Shown here piece after piece: positions 1-7,262 of a stretch of DNA of 41,856 nucleotides. This DNA is from Caenimonas sp. SL110 (GTDB taxonomy: Bacteria; Pseudomonadota; Gammaproteobacteria; Burkholderiales; Burkholderiaceae_C): positions 1-41,856 of the forward strand of contig NZ_JANU01000051.1 of assembly GCF_001044395.1 (NCBI RefSeq), in the 5' to 3' direction. Below the pieces are notes generated by a model that saw only the letters and a program-made list of their open reading frames with translations, did no database searches and was not told where the DNA came from. The position numbers were made by a program, and so were the translations under genes. Each line of letters starts with the position of its first letter. Position 1 is the stretch's first letter.

Positions 1-32
1 TACGAATCAAGCACTTGAGTGGTGTTTCTTAA

Positions 33-97
33 GAGTCCGCAATGACAGCCGGATTTGTCATGCCGGACTCGATCCGGCATCCACCGCGCAGCGGCGA
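33..97. repeat. Dispersed palindromic repeat, copy 1
   Basis: An intergenic element with a hairpin core at 60-80 (ATGCCGGA, 5-base spacer, TCCGGCAT) followed by the tail CCACCGCGCAGCGGC. It is preceded at 33-50 by half of a second unit, GAGTCCGCAATGACAGCC. The same core and tail recur at about 12.77, 15.26-15.33 and 16.31 kb. It sits directly at the 3' end of the dehydrogenase gene, so it may also act as a transcript end. It resembles REP-type extragenic palindromes; no transposase for it is seen here. Confidence 0.8.
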
Positions 98-1174
98 CTA
101 CGCGTCGTTCGCTTCCAGCGCCTGGCACACGGCGCGTGTGACCTGCGTTGTTGTCGCAGTGCCGCCGAGGTCTCCCGTATGCAGCGCCTTGTCCGCCGTG
201 ACACGCTCGATCGCGCGCATGAGGCGATCCGCAGCGGCCTGCTCGCCCAGATGCTCCAGCAGCATCACCACCGACCAGAATGTCCCGACCGGGTTCGCAA
301 GGCCCTTGCCCATGATGTCGAAAGCCGAACCGTGAATGGGCTCGAACATCGACGGGTAACGGCGCTCAGGGTCGATGTTGCCCGTCGGCGCGATGCCCAG
401 GCTGCCTGCCAGTGCCGCAGCAAGATCGGAAAGGATGTCCGCGTGCAGGTTCGTCGCGACGATGGTGTCGAGCGATGCAGGCCGGTTGATCATTCGCGCC
501 GTGGAAGCATCGACCAGTTCCTTGTCCCACCTGACGTCCGGAAACTCTTTAGAGATCTGCAAGGCGATCTCGTCCCACATCACCATTGCATGGCGCTGCG
601 CATTGCTCTTGGTGATGACGGTCAGCAACTTGCGAGGACGCGACTGCGCAAGCTTGAACGCGAACCGCATGATGCGCTCCACGCCGGCGCGCGTCATGAT
701 CGATACATCGGTCGCCGCTTCGATCGGATGGCCCTGGTGCACGCGGCCGCCGACACCTGCGTACTCACCTTCAGAGTTTTCGCGAACGATGATCCAGTTG
801 AGGTCTTCGGACTTGCAGCGCTTGAGCGGCGCATCGATGCCTGGAAGAATTCGCGTGGGCCGAACATTGGCGTACTGATCGAACCCCTGGCAGATCTTCA
901 GGCGCAAGCCCCACAGCGTGATGTGGTCCGGAATGTGCGGATCGCCGGCGGATCCGAACAGGATCGCGTCCTTGTTGCGGATGGCCTCCAGCCCATCGCT
1001 GGGCATCATCACGCCATGCGCGCGGTAGTAGTCGCCGCCCCAGTCGAAGTTCTCGAACTCGAAGCGAAAGGGTGCGCTGCCCGTGGCGAGCACCTGCATG
1101 ACCTCCTGCCCGGCGGGCACGACTTCTTTACCGATGCCGTCGCCGGGAATGGTTGCAATCGTGTATGTCTTCAT
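98..1174 (-). CDS. Tartrate / D-malate dehydrogenase family protein
   Basis: A 358-residue member of the isocitrate/isopropylmalate dehydrogenase family, closest by eye to the TtuC/DmlA branch, which uses NAD and a divalent metal to oxidise and decarboxylate tartrate or D-malate in the cytoplasm. The N-terminus has the family nucleotide/substrate start IPGDGIGKEV at about residues 9-18. The substrate loop RENSEGEYAGVGG lies near residues 131-143, with the metal-binding aspartates in the NLHADILSDLAA stretch near 240-252 and the C-terminal FEPIHGSAFDI motif near 275. Length is normal for the family. It is divergent from a LysR-type regulator 104 bases away, the usual arrangement for a catabolic gene and its activator. 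Substrate choice within the family cannot be read from sequence alone. Confidence 0.88.
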   Translation of the reverse strand: MKTYTIATIPGDGIGKEVVPAGQEVMQVLATGSAPFRFEFENFDWGGDYYRAHGVMMPSDGLEAIRNKDAILFGSAGDPHIPDHITLWGLRLKICQGFDQYANVRPTRILPGIDAPLKRCKSEDLNWIIVRENSEGEYAGVGGRVHQGHPIEAATDVSIMTRAGVERIMRFAFKLAQSRPRKLLTVITKSNAQRHAMVMWDEIALQISKEFPDVRWDKELVDASTARMINRPASLDTIVATNLHADILSDLAAALAGSLGIAPTGNIDPERRYPSMFEPIHGSAFDIMGKGLANPVGTFWSVVMLLEHLGEQAAADRLMRAIERVTADKALHTGDLGGTATTTQVTRAVCQALEANDA

Positions 1175-1257
1175 GGGGTGTCCCTTGTTTTGCGTGCTGC
1201 TGAAGCATCAGACTTTAAGTCGCAGCACGCACTCCAGACTGCAGCCGAATTTGAGTC

Positions 1258-1280
1258 ATTGTCAACTCAAGGTTGATAAT
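1258..1280. promoter_or_regulatory. Candidate LysR-type operator palindrome
   Basis: A near-perfect inverted repeat, ATTGTCAAC, TCAAG, GTTGATAAT, lies in the divergent intergenic region and overlaps the proposed ATG of the LysR gene. It contains the T-N11-A type symmetry expected of LysR-family sites. An overlapping second repeat (TTGAGT and ACTCAA at 1251-1270) is also visible. The position suggests autoregulation of the regulator and control of the divergent dehydrogenase. Binding is inferred. Confidence 0.45.
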
Positions 1281-2223
1281 GCCTTGCATCATGTCCAGTG
1301 CTGCCTCGCCCGCGATTTCGCCCGCCGACCTCGGCTTCTTCACCCTGCTCTCGTCATCGGGCAGCCTGAGCGCCGCTGCTCGCGAACAGGGGTTGACCAC
1401 CGCCGCCGTCAGCAAGCGGCTCGCGCAGATGGAGGCACGCCTGGGGCTCACGCTCATCAACCGCACGACGCGCCGCATGAGCCTGACCGCCGAGGGCGAG
1501 GTTTACCTTGAACACGCCCAGCGCATCCTGGGCGAGTTGCAGGACATGGAGCAACTGCTGGGGCAATCGAAATCGACGCCCCGCGGACTGCTCCGGGTCA
1601 ACGCCACATTGGGCTTTGGCCGCAGCCATGTCGCGCCGGTTATCTCGCGCTTCGCACGCAAGTACCCGCAGGTTGAAGTGCGCCTGCAACTGTCCGTGGA
1701 CCCTCCACCGCTCACCGAAGATGCGTTCGATGTCTGCATCCGGTTCGGCCCGCCGCCCGATGCGCGCGTGATCGCCCGGATGATCGCGCCCAACCGACGG
1801 CTGCTCTGCGCGTCGCCCGCCTACCTGGCGCGTCATGGCGAACCCAGGGTACCGGCGGATCTCGCCAGTCACAACTTCATCGGCATCCGGCAAGGTGAAG
1901 AGGCGTACGGCGTTTTGCGCCTGACCCGCGGGCGCGCAGGCAAGCCGGAGAACATCAAGGCGCGAGGAACCATGGCGACCAACGACGGTGAAATCGCGGT
2001 CAGCTGGGCACTCGATGGGCACGGCATCGTGCTGCGCGCCGAATGGGACATCGAACGCTACCTGCGCAATGGGCGGCTCGTGCAGCTGCTGCCGCAGTAC
2101 AACGCACCCAACGCCGACCTGTACGCGGTCTATCCGCAGCGCCACCAGGGCACGGCGCGCGTGCGGGCGTTCGTGGATTTCGTGGCGCTCTCGCTGGCTC
2201 GCAACATCGCAAGAGTGCAGTAG
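1279..2223 (+). CDS. LysR-family transcriptional regulator
   Basis: A 314-residue LysR-type regulator. The N-terminal winged helix-turn-helix (about residues 14-75) contains the recognition segment LTTAAVSKRLAQMEARLG and the usual NRTTRRMSLTAEG wing. The rest is a periplasmic-binding-protein-like effector domain with the typical FDVCIRFG segment. The start at 1279 (ATG) has AAGG 6 bases upstream; TTG at 1273 and ATG at 1291 are alternatives, giving the same frame. The gene is divergent from the tartrate/malate dehydrogenase, so it probably controls that gene in response to a C4 acid. The effector is not known. Confidence 0.9.
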   Translation: MPCIMSSAASPAISPADLGFFTLLSSSGSLSAAAREQGLTTAAVSKRLAQMEARLGLTLINRTTRRMSLTAEGEVYLEHAQRILGELQDMEQLLGQSKSTPRGLLRVNATLGFGRSHVAPVISRFARKYPQVEVRLQLSVDPPPLTEDAFDVCIRFGPPPDARVIARMIAPNRRLLCASPAYLARHGEPRVPADLASHNFIGIRQGEEAYGVLRLTRGRAGKPENIKARGTMATNDGEIAVSWALDGHGIVLRAEWDIERYLRNGRLVQLLPQYNAPNADLYAVYPQRHQGTARVRAFVDFVALSLARNIARVQ

Positions 2224-2236
2224 CCGCCCGGCTGAA

Positions 2237-2806
2237 CTAGGGAATGCGCCCGATCACTTCAAGTGGGCCAGTGCCTGCAGGCACGCGCACCACAAGTCCA
2301 TCACCAGACGACAGTGTCTCGCCGGTGAGCTGGGTAATGTTGACCTGATGCGTGACCACGACCAGCGCGCCAGGCCCTTTCCAGTTGGCCAGCAGCGCGC
2401 GGGCGCCGGATGTCTGCCTGTCCATTTCGCCGCGCCGCTCGAAAAACGAATTGAACAGCGGCTCATCGCGCAGCGGCGCCATGCCTTCAAATCCCAGCCG
2501 AGCCGTGTCACGCGTGCGGCACCACTGCGAGTGCAGCACCGACTGAACGCGGACGCCGCGCTCGCGCACCAGTTCACCCAGGCGGCGTGATTCGGCGCGG
2601 CCCTGCGCGTCGAGGTTGCGCTGCGTGGCGCACTGGTCGATCTTCATGCCGGGCGGGTCGCCGACACCGGGCGCAGTCGCGTGCCGCAACAGCACGATCG
2701 CGCCGGGCCTGGAGAGCGCAGACCAGCCGGCCTCGTCGGCAAGCGCGGTCAAGCTGGTGACTGCGAGCAACAAAGCGGCACCGCAACGCGATAGGTGGGA
2801 GAGCAT
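2237..2806 (-). CDS. Secreted histidine phosphatase family protein
   Basis: A protein of about 189 residues with an N-terminal signal-peptide-like segment (MLSHLSRCGAALLLAVTSL) followed by a histidine-phosphatase fold. The phosphorylated-His motif appears as LRHATAPG rather than the more common RHG. A second catalytic region, SQWCRTRDTA, is in the middle, and the C-terminal catalytic His is in VVVTHQVNIT. It is therefore likely a periplasmic phosphatase of the phosphoglycerate-mutase-like superfamily; the substrate is unknown. An upstream in-frame ATG at 2839 would add 11 residues but overlaps the terminator hairpin at 2831-2849, so 2806 is preferred. It converges with the LysR gene, with only 13 bases between stops. 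Confidence 0.8.
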   Translation of the reverse strand: MLSHLSRCGAALLLAVTSLTALADEAGWSALSRPGAIVLLRHATAPGVGDPPGMKIDQCATQRNLDAQGRAESRRLGELVRERGVRVQSVLHSQWCRTRDTARLGFEGMAPLRDEPLFNSFFERRGEMDRQTSGARALLANWKGPGALVVVTHQVNITQLTGETLSSGDGLVVRVPAGTGPLEVIGRIP

Positions 2807-2819
2807 GGCCGATGATAGG

Positions 2820-2850
2820 AAGAAAGAAAAAGCCTGCACGCGGCAGGCTC
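2820..2850 (-). terminator. Intrinsic terminator
   Basis: Read on the minus strand this is a 7-bp perfect stem, AGCCTGC with GCAGGCT (2831-2849), and a 5-base loop, followed by a T-rich run TTTTTCTTTCTT. It lies just upstream of the histidine phosphatase start, so it ends a transcript coming from the right: either the azl mRNA or the proposed small RNA. Confidence 0.75.
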
Positions 2851-3013
2851 TTGAGGAATTGGTCGTGGGCTCTTACGCGACCCACGCTACGGCACATTCA
2901 CATGCAGGAAAGCTCGTTATTGTTTTTCGTCGGAGAACTCTCGTTACGACGTGCGCCGTGAGATGCGGCTATGCCTGGCCAGGCAGTTCCGGTAGTGCAA
3001 CTTTGCCGGAAGA
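2822..3013 (-). ncRNA. Possible small RNA between azlD and the phosphatase
   Basis: This 190-base gap has no convincing gene on either strand. On the minus strand a good -10 hexamer TACAAT lies at 3020-3025, just after the azlD stop, and a strong intrinsic terminator ends the gap at about 2822. In between are further hairpins, including GTGGG with CCCAC around 2864-2884 and GCCTGGCCAGGC near 2972-2983. A promoter and a terminator framing a structured non-coding stretch suggest a small RNA. A 3' untranslated region of azlCD is the main alternative. No known RNA family was recognised. Confidence 0.3.
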
Positions 3014-3031
3014 GGCGCGATTGTAGCGGAA

Positions 3032-3361
3032 CTACCACCCCAGCCACGCCCTTGCCGCCAGCATGGCCCCGGTGCCGACAACAATCGTCCAGAACAGGCT
3101 GCGCTTCCACAGGTAGAACGCAAGCCCGGCCACAGCGCCTACCAGGCGCGCGTCGAGCACGCTGTGGATGAGCTGCCCCTGCGTCATGAACAGCTCGGGC
3201 GCCACAACGGCTGCCAGGGCTGCAGTGGGCGCATAACGCAAGCCTTCGCGCAGCCATCGGGGCATGGGCAGTTCGCCTTCGGGCATCAGGAAGAACGCGC
3301 GGCAAAACAGCGCCACCAGGCCCATGCCGATCGAGGTGAAGAAGATTTCGACGGGGGTCAT
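3032..3361 (-). CDS. azlD: AzlD-type branched-chain amino acid exporter subunit
   Basis: A 109-residue very hydrophobic protein with about four short membrane segments, the size and layout of the AzlD/YgaH small subunit. AzlD pairs with AzlC to export branched-chain amino acids across the inner membrane. Visible family features are the RAFF segment near residue 20 and the LRYAPTAALAAVVAP stretch around residues 40-55, where AzlD proteins have a conserved L-(K/R)-(Y/F)-x-P. Its ATG overlaps the azlC stop by 4 bases (ATGA), indicating translational coupling. Confidence 0.82.
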   Translation of the reverse strand: MTPVEIFFTSIGMGLVALFCRAFFLMPEGELPMPRWLREGLRYAPTAALAAVVAPELFMTQGQLIHSVLDARLVGAVAGLAFYLWKRSLFWTIVVGTGAMLAARAWLGW

Positions 3362-4077
3362 GCCTTCTCACCCGCGGGGCGCCCGTGATGCGCCAGCGCA
3401 CCGAACGCGACCGCCGCCGCAATCGCCACCAGGATGTTGAGCTTCAAAGGCAGCGCGTACGCAGCAACGGCTGCGCATGCGGCCACGAGCGCAGCCACCC
3501 AGGTCGAGGGCGAGCGCAGCTGCGTGCACAGCATCGCAAGCAAGGCCATCGTGCCGGCAAAGCCCAGCCCCCACGACGTGGGAATCGCGCTGCCCGCCAC
3601 GATGCCGATGGTGATGGAAACCTGCCAGGCCACAAACGTGATGAGGGCCGATCCGAGAAAGTATTGTTCGTACCGAACGCCGGGTTCGGGCGACTCGAAC
3701 CGGCGCGCGAACACCGCGAAGTTGGAATCCCCGATCAGGTAGCTCATCGCCAGGCGCCGGCCGCGCGGCAGGTGCGCGAAGTACGGCCGGTAGTGAAACC
3801 CGAAAGCCAGGAAACGCAGGCACACGCACAGGCAGGTGGCGCAGACCACCCAGACCGGCGCGCCTGATGCGATGAGCGGCAAGGCTGCGATCTGCGCGGA
3901 GCCTGCGTAAGTGACGATGGACATGAAAAGCGCCAGCGGCACGCCCATGCCGCTCTTGGCCATGGCAACGCCCGCGACCAGACCCCATGCGAAGATGCCG
4001 ATCGCCATCGGTGCGCCATCGCGCACGCCCTCGCGAAAGAGGGGTCGGCGCGTGAGTGCGATGAATTGAGAAACCAA
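3358..4077 (-). CDS. azlC: AzlC-type branched-chain amino acid exporter subunit
   Basis: An inner-membrane protein of about 239 residues of the AzlC family, the large subunit of branched-chain amino acid exporters. It shows the family's N-terminal FREGVRDGAPMAIGIFAWGL segment, a hydrophobic core with SIVTYAGSAQIAAL, and the LRFLAFGFHYRPY region followed by the YLIGDSNFAVF motif. I place the start at a TTG (4077) because GGAAG lies just upstream; an in-frame GTG at 4137 would add 20 poorly hydrophobic residues without a visible ribosome site. It overlaps azlD by 4 bases. Confidence 0.82.
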   Translation of the reverse strand: MVSQFIALTRRPLFREGVRDGAPMAIGIFAWGLVAGVAMAKSGMGVPLALFMSIVTYAGSAQIAALPLIASGAPVWVVCATCLCVCLRFLAFGFHYRPYFAHLPRGRRLAMSYLIGDSNFAVFARRFESPEPGVRYEQYFLGSALITFVAWQVSITIGIVAGSAIPTSWGLGFAGTMALLAMLCTQLRSPSTWVAALVAACAAVAAYALPLKLNILVAIAAAVAFGALAHHGRPAGEKA

Positions 4078-4155
4078 TTTACTTCCCTGCGGCCTGATGC
4101 TCGCCTGCCGTATTCTGAAGTGCAAACGAGGCTGCACAAAAATCAGGCGTCCCGT

Positions 4156-4293
4156 TCAATGTTCTTCCGCAGGGGAACCCGGCGCAGAGCGCACGCGTAT
4201 GACGGTGGATGCGATGCCGCTGGCGATGATGAGCGCGATGCCCATCCAACCCATGAGCGTGATCCGGTCGTCGAACAGCACGAAGCCGCCGCT
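4156..4293 (-). pseudogene. EamA/DMT transporter, C-terminal fragment
   Basis: About 45 residues on the minus strand read as the last part of an EamA-type drug/metabolite transporter: FVLFDDRITLMGWMGIALI then IASGIASTVIRVR and a short charged tail before the stop. Such transporters are about 290 residues long; the other ten or so helices are missing, and sequence upstream of about 4293 shows no continuation. The break coincides with the left edge of the insertion-sequence debris, so the gene was probably truncated when the island was acquired or rearranged. Confidence 0.65.
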
Positions 4294-4449
4294 ACACTCC
4301 CGCGCTCCGGCCTGCGGATGGGGACTGGCACCGGGACCGCCCGTACGATTTTGCACAGGCGTTAGGCGCCACTGCGAGGGCGGCGGCGCAAGTCATCTCG
4401 CATGACGTCGGAGTCGGAGCGAGAACGCTGTAACAGTGACGCGATCCCA

Positions 4450-4487
4450 CGCAGTCCAGGGCCCCCAATGGGCTCGCCTGGACTGCG
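4450..4487. repeat. Perfect 11-bp inverted repeat in island edge
   Basis: CGCAGTCCAGG at 4450-4460 is matched exactly by CCTGGACTGCG at 4477-4487, around a 16-base spacer. There is no T-run, so it is not a standard terminator. It lies between the truncated EamA gene and the left transposase remnant and could be an end structure of a lost mobile element. Confidence 0.55.
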
Positions 4488-4494
4488 GCCACGG

Positions 4495-4735
4495 CTGAGG
4501 CGGTGATCACGACGGCGGCGCTGGACGAGGCCAGCCAGCGCATGGTGCCGCCAGCACCGGGTGTAACCGGTGCGGACTTCGCGAAGTGGCGCTCCAGTGC
4601 AACGGGGGCGCTTGCCCAGCTCGCAGTGATGCACTGCCCGACCCACGATCTTGCGGCTGTAGGAGTCCAGGATCAGGTACGTCTACTTCGTGCGCCACGT
4701 AGCGCTGGTAACGTCAAGCGTCAGGGTAATCCTCG
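4495..4735 (-). pseudogene. IS3-family transposase remnant (central part)
   Basis: The minus strand encodes a decayed piece of an IS3-type OrfB integrase core. LDVTSATWRTK, a stop, then TYLILDSYSRKIVGRAVHH corresponds to the first catalytic Asp strand (usually WDITYL) and the LYLILDLYSRKIVGW strand. After this the frame is lost, although nucleotide similarity to the next stretch of such genes seems to continue to about 4500. Both ends of the gene are missing. It is no longer functional and marks the left side of the accessory island. A related C-terminal piece lies at 9967-10245 in the other orientation. Confidence 0.65.
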
Positions 4736-4813
4736 TCGCGATCCGTAACCACTTGTGTATTGTGCTGCCTGTACTGCGATCTTCAATAAGCGCTTCCTCG
4801 ACTAAAACAAGCC

Positions 4814-4987
4814 ATGACGCTCAGAGTAACTCCAAGCTTCAAAAGGCTTCTAGAAATAGCCGCTCGGACTGCAGGTCAAAGCCTTACAAATTTTATCGAT
4901 ACGCCAGTTGCCCAAAACTGCAGGGGTACAGGCCTAACGGTGCGAAGCGAGAAGGAAGATGGTGCGTCAGAACCCTCAAAAACATAA
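4814..4987 (+). CDS. Possible small ribbon-helix-helix protein
   Basis: A 57-residue reading frame begins MTLRVTPSFKRLLEIAART and continues AGQSLTNFIDTPV. This matches the pattern of ribbon-helix-helix DNA-binding proteins and antitoxins (beta strand, then helix with KxLLExAA, then a turn and S-L-T-x-F). The last 20 residues are polar and unlike the usual second helix, so it may be a decayed copy. The ribosome site is weak. It ends 19 bases before the first gene of the membrane cluster and reads in the same direction, which suits a local regulator. No experimental or database support is available. Confidence 0.4.
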   Translation: MTLRVTPSFKRLLEIAARTAGQSLTNFIDTPVAQNCRGTGLTVRSEKEDGASEPSKT

Positions 4988-5006
4988 AGCTCGGGGAAGG
5001 TGATCT

Positions 5007-6461
5007 ATGGCAGCGATCAGCACTTACGCGGGACAGCTCGCGGAGAAATTACCAGACTATCGGGAATCCGGCCAGAAGGACGGCCGCAAAAATCGCCCGC
5101 CGCACGACGCTGCGAACCTCGATCAACATGAAGTCGGGCTCCGTGCGGAAGCAGAGAGTTATCTCAATCGCGAGCAGCAGCTATTCGACTCGGCGCTCAC
5201 CGAAGCTTCGAGGGAAGCTACCCAAGCACGGCAGAAGTCAATTCAACATCAACTGGCTGTCGAACAACTCATCAGTGATACAGGGACCGTCGCCGCCGTC
5301 GAGGCAGAACTTTCTTCTGACCGTTCGGCGATTGTGCATGCCGTCGAGGCCAGACTCAGATCTGAGGCTGAGCTCAACTATTTCAGGGCTGTCAATTCAA
5401 TCAATGAAGAGGCGCACTACCCGGAAAGCATCGTGTGGCACCTCGGCGTAATTGCGCTGCTAGCGGTTTTGGAGATGGTTGCGAACGCGTTCTTTTTTGA
5501 AAACAGTCAGGGCTTGCTCGGCGGTCTATTCGTAGCTGGAGGAATTGCGCTCGTAAACATGCTTACGGCACTCCTCCTCGGTCTTTCATTTCGATTTAGA
5601 AATCTCAGCGCGCTGGAAACGAAAATCGCTGGCTGGGCAGCACTATTCACGTTCGTGCTCGCGACGGTATTTTGTAACGCTCTTTTTGCCTCGTTTCGCA
5701 GTGAATATCAGCTGGTGACCGATCCCAGCGAGCCCACGCAAGTCAGCGAAGCATTTATCCAAGCGTGGCAGCAAGCCGTAAGGGTCTTTCAAGCTGACAT
5801 GATCCTGAAGGACCAGCAGAGTTTCATCCTCTTTGTGTTTGGGATCACCCTCAGCGTACTTGCATTCTGGAAGGGATACACGATTGACGACCGATATCCG
5901 GACTATGGTCGTAAAGACAGAAAACACCGACGCCTGTTAGCCAACGAGGCTCGTCTAAAGGACACTGCCCGCCAACGAATCAAGGAACTCTTGCACACTA
6001 GGAAAGCTGCCGTCCATGCGGCTATCCAAGAACCGAACACTCAGGTCGGGATGCTGGCGCGCAGAGTCGCAGATCTGAACCATTCACGAACACACCTTCA
6101 AGCACAAGCTGCAGCCATCGTTCGAGAGTACGAAATGGTAATTGACGCCTACCGGCATGCGAATGTGAGCGTCCGGGCCATACCTCCTCCGGCGTACTTT
6201 GACGCTAAGCCTCAGCTGACTTTTCGAAGCGACCCCTCCCACGCTCAGGCAGTTCTTGATGAACTCGCAAAAGTGCAGGATGAAGTCAAAAGAATTGCAG
6301 ACAGTAGCAAGGACGCCCTGAACCAGAGACTGCAAGCGCTCCAACAGGATACGTCTGAGGTCTTAAACAAGACGATGTCCGTATTTCTTGCTGATATTCA
6401 CAAGGAAGCAAGCGATAACGTATCTGCAGGTGTACAGGTCATTCGTCGCGTCCAGGTCTAG
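5007..6461 (+). CDS. Four-helix membrane protein with coiled coils, stator-like cluster gene A
   Basis: A 484-residue protein that I do not recognise as a named family. Residues 40-130 are charged and helical, probably a coiled coil. Four membrane helices follow at about 142-162, 168-192, 206-229 and 271-288. Residues 300-484 are again largely helical, with a Pro-rich break (IPPPAYF) near 392. The start is supported by GGGAAGGTG 6 bases upstream. The gene is followed after 4 bases by gene B and is co-directional with the MotA-like and MotB-like genes, so the four proteins probably form one inner-membrane complex. Base composition is visibly less G+C-rich than the flanking genes (one 60-base line counted by eye is 48% against about 60% in the helicase gene). 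Confidence 0.85.
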   Translation: MAAISTYAGQLAEKLPDYRESGQKDGRKNRPPHDAANLDQHEVGLRAEAESYLNREQQLFDSALTEASREATQARQKSIQHQLAVEQLISDTGTVAAVEAELSSDRSAIVHAVEARLRSEAELNYFRAVNSINEEAHYPESIVWHLGVIALLAVLEMVANAFFFENSQGLLGGLFVAGGIALVNMLTALLLGLSFRFRNLSALETKIAGWAALFTFVLATVFCNALFASFRSEYQLVTDPSEPTQVSEAFIQAWQQAVRVFQADMILKDQQSFILFVFGITLSVLAFWKGYTIDDRYPDYGRKDRKHRRLLANEARLKDTARQRIKELLHTRKAAVHAAIQEPNTQVGMLARRVADLNHSRTHLQAQAAAIVREYEMVIDAYRHANVSVRAIPPPAYFDAKPQLTFRSDPSHAQAVLDELAKVQDEVKRIADSSKDALNQRLQALQQDTSEVLNKTMSVFLADIHKEASDNVSAGVQVIRRVQV

Positions 6462-6465
6462 GGCT

Positions 6466-7260
6466 ATGGCATTCTCAAAAAAAGACAAGCAGGGCTTCGG
6501 ACTTATTGCAGGGGCACTACTCATTGCCCTGACCCTCGTGGTCGCTAAGTTTCAATCCGAAAAGAGTCTGAAACCGGACGCCAGCGGTTGCATATCACCA
6601 GTGACCGCCGGGACTGTTTTCGTGATCGACAATACGGAAACAGTTTCCCAGCAAACCCGGGATGAAATCGTTGCTCGCGCTTTAGCCCACGTTGAACACA
6701 AGGTTCAGGCAAACGAACGCGTCACAGTCTTCAGCGTAACAGACGTGAGTCGGCAGAACTTAGTGCCTGTCTTTTCGAGGTGCAAGCCACAACGAGAAGG
6801 GAATCGACTGGTAGAGAGTCCTCGCCTACTCGAGAAGAACTTCAAAGCCAAATTCCATGAGCCGCTTGGAAAGGCGCTAAGCACCATCTCATCAGATTCA
6901 AAGGAATCGCCAGTCGCTCAAGCAATCATCGATATCTCCTTGACGCAATATCTGCGCAACAAAAAGAACTCGCTAATGGTATTTAGCGACATGCTGGAGC
7001 ATGTTCCAGGGAAATTTACCATGTACCCGCCACAGGCTTGTCGTGATCAGCAATCCACGGTGAAAGCGTTCCGCGAATCCCGGAACGGTGCACGCGAACG
7101 CCCGACCTTTGTAAATACATCCGTCTCTTTGAACATCATCCCAAGAACACAGGTAAGCCGCGCAACGCTGGCCTGTCGCGATCAGCTTTGGCCATGGTTT
7201 TTTGGCGATAACCAAGGGCCGGACGTCTCATTCACTCCCGATTTCCTTCCAGGCTACTGA
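6466..7260 (+). CDS. Membrane-anchored VWA-like protein, stator-like cluster gene B
   Basis: A 264-residue protein with a single N-terminal membrane helix (about residues 10-27) and the rest probably outside the cytoplasm. The soluble part resembles a von Willebrand A fold. A first strand VFVIDNTETVS (51-61) occupies the place of the metal-binding DxSxS loop. The segment SPVAQAIIDIS (148-158) fits the helix before the next strand, and LMVFSDMLEHV (170-180) is a typical VWA strand with Ser-Asp. The DxSxS motif is degenerate (D-N-T), so metal binding is uncertain. Four cysteines (42, 106, 192, 237) could form disulfides, which supports a periplasmic location. It starts 4 bases after gene A and ends 2 bases before gene C. 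An in-frame ATG at 6388 lies inside gene A and is not preferred. Confidence 0.8.
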   Translation: MAFSKKDKQGFGLIAGALLIALTLVVAKFQSEKSLKPDASGCISPVTAGTVFVIDNTETVSQQTRDEIVARALAHVEHKVQANERVTVFSVTDVSRQNLVPVFSRCKPQREGNRLVESPRLLEKNFKAKFHEPLGKALSTISSDSKESPVAQAIIDISLTQYLRNKKNSLMVFSDMLEHVPGKFTMYPPQACRDQQSTVKAFRESRNGARERPTFVNTSVSLNIIPRTQVSRATLACRDQLWPWFFGDNQGPDVSFTPDFLPGY

Positions 7261-7262
7261 CC

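Noticed and set aside
179..1276. A 365-codon plus-strand reading frame
   Set aside because: It is antisense to the dehydrogenase gene, whose protein has clear family motifs; the frame is rich in His, Arg and Asp as expected of a high-G+C shadow.
4690..5451. A 253-codon plus-strand frame overlapping the start of the membrane cluster
   Set aside because: Overlaps gene A in another frame, has no hydrophobic or domain pattern, and no good ribosome site; gene A has GGGAAGGTG before its ATG.
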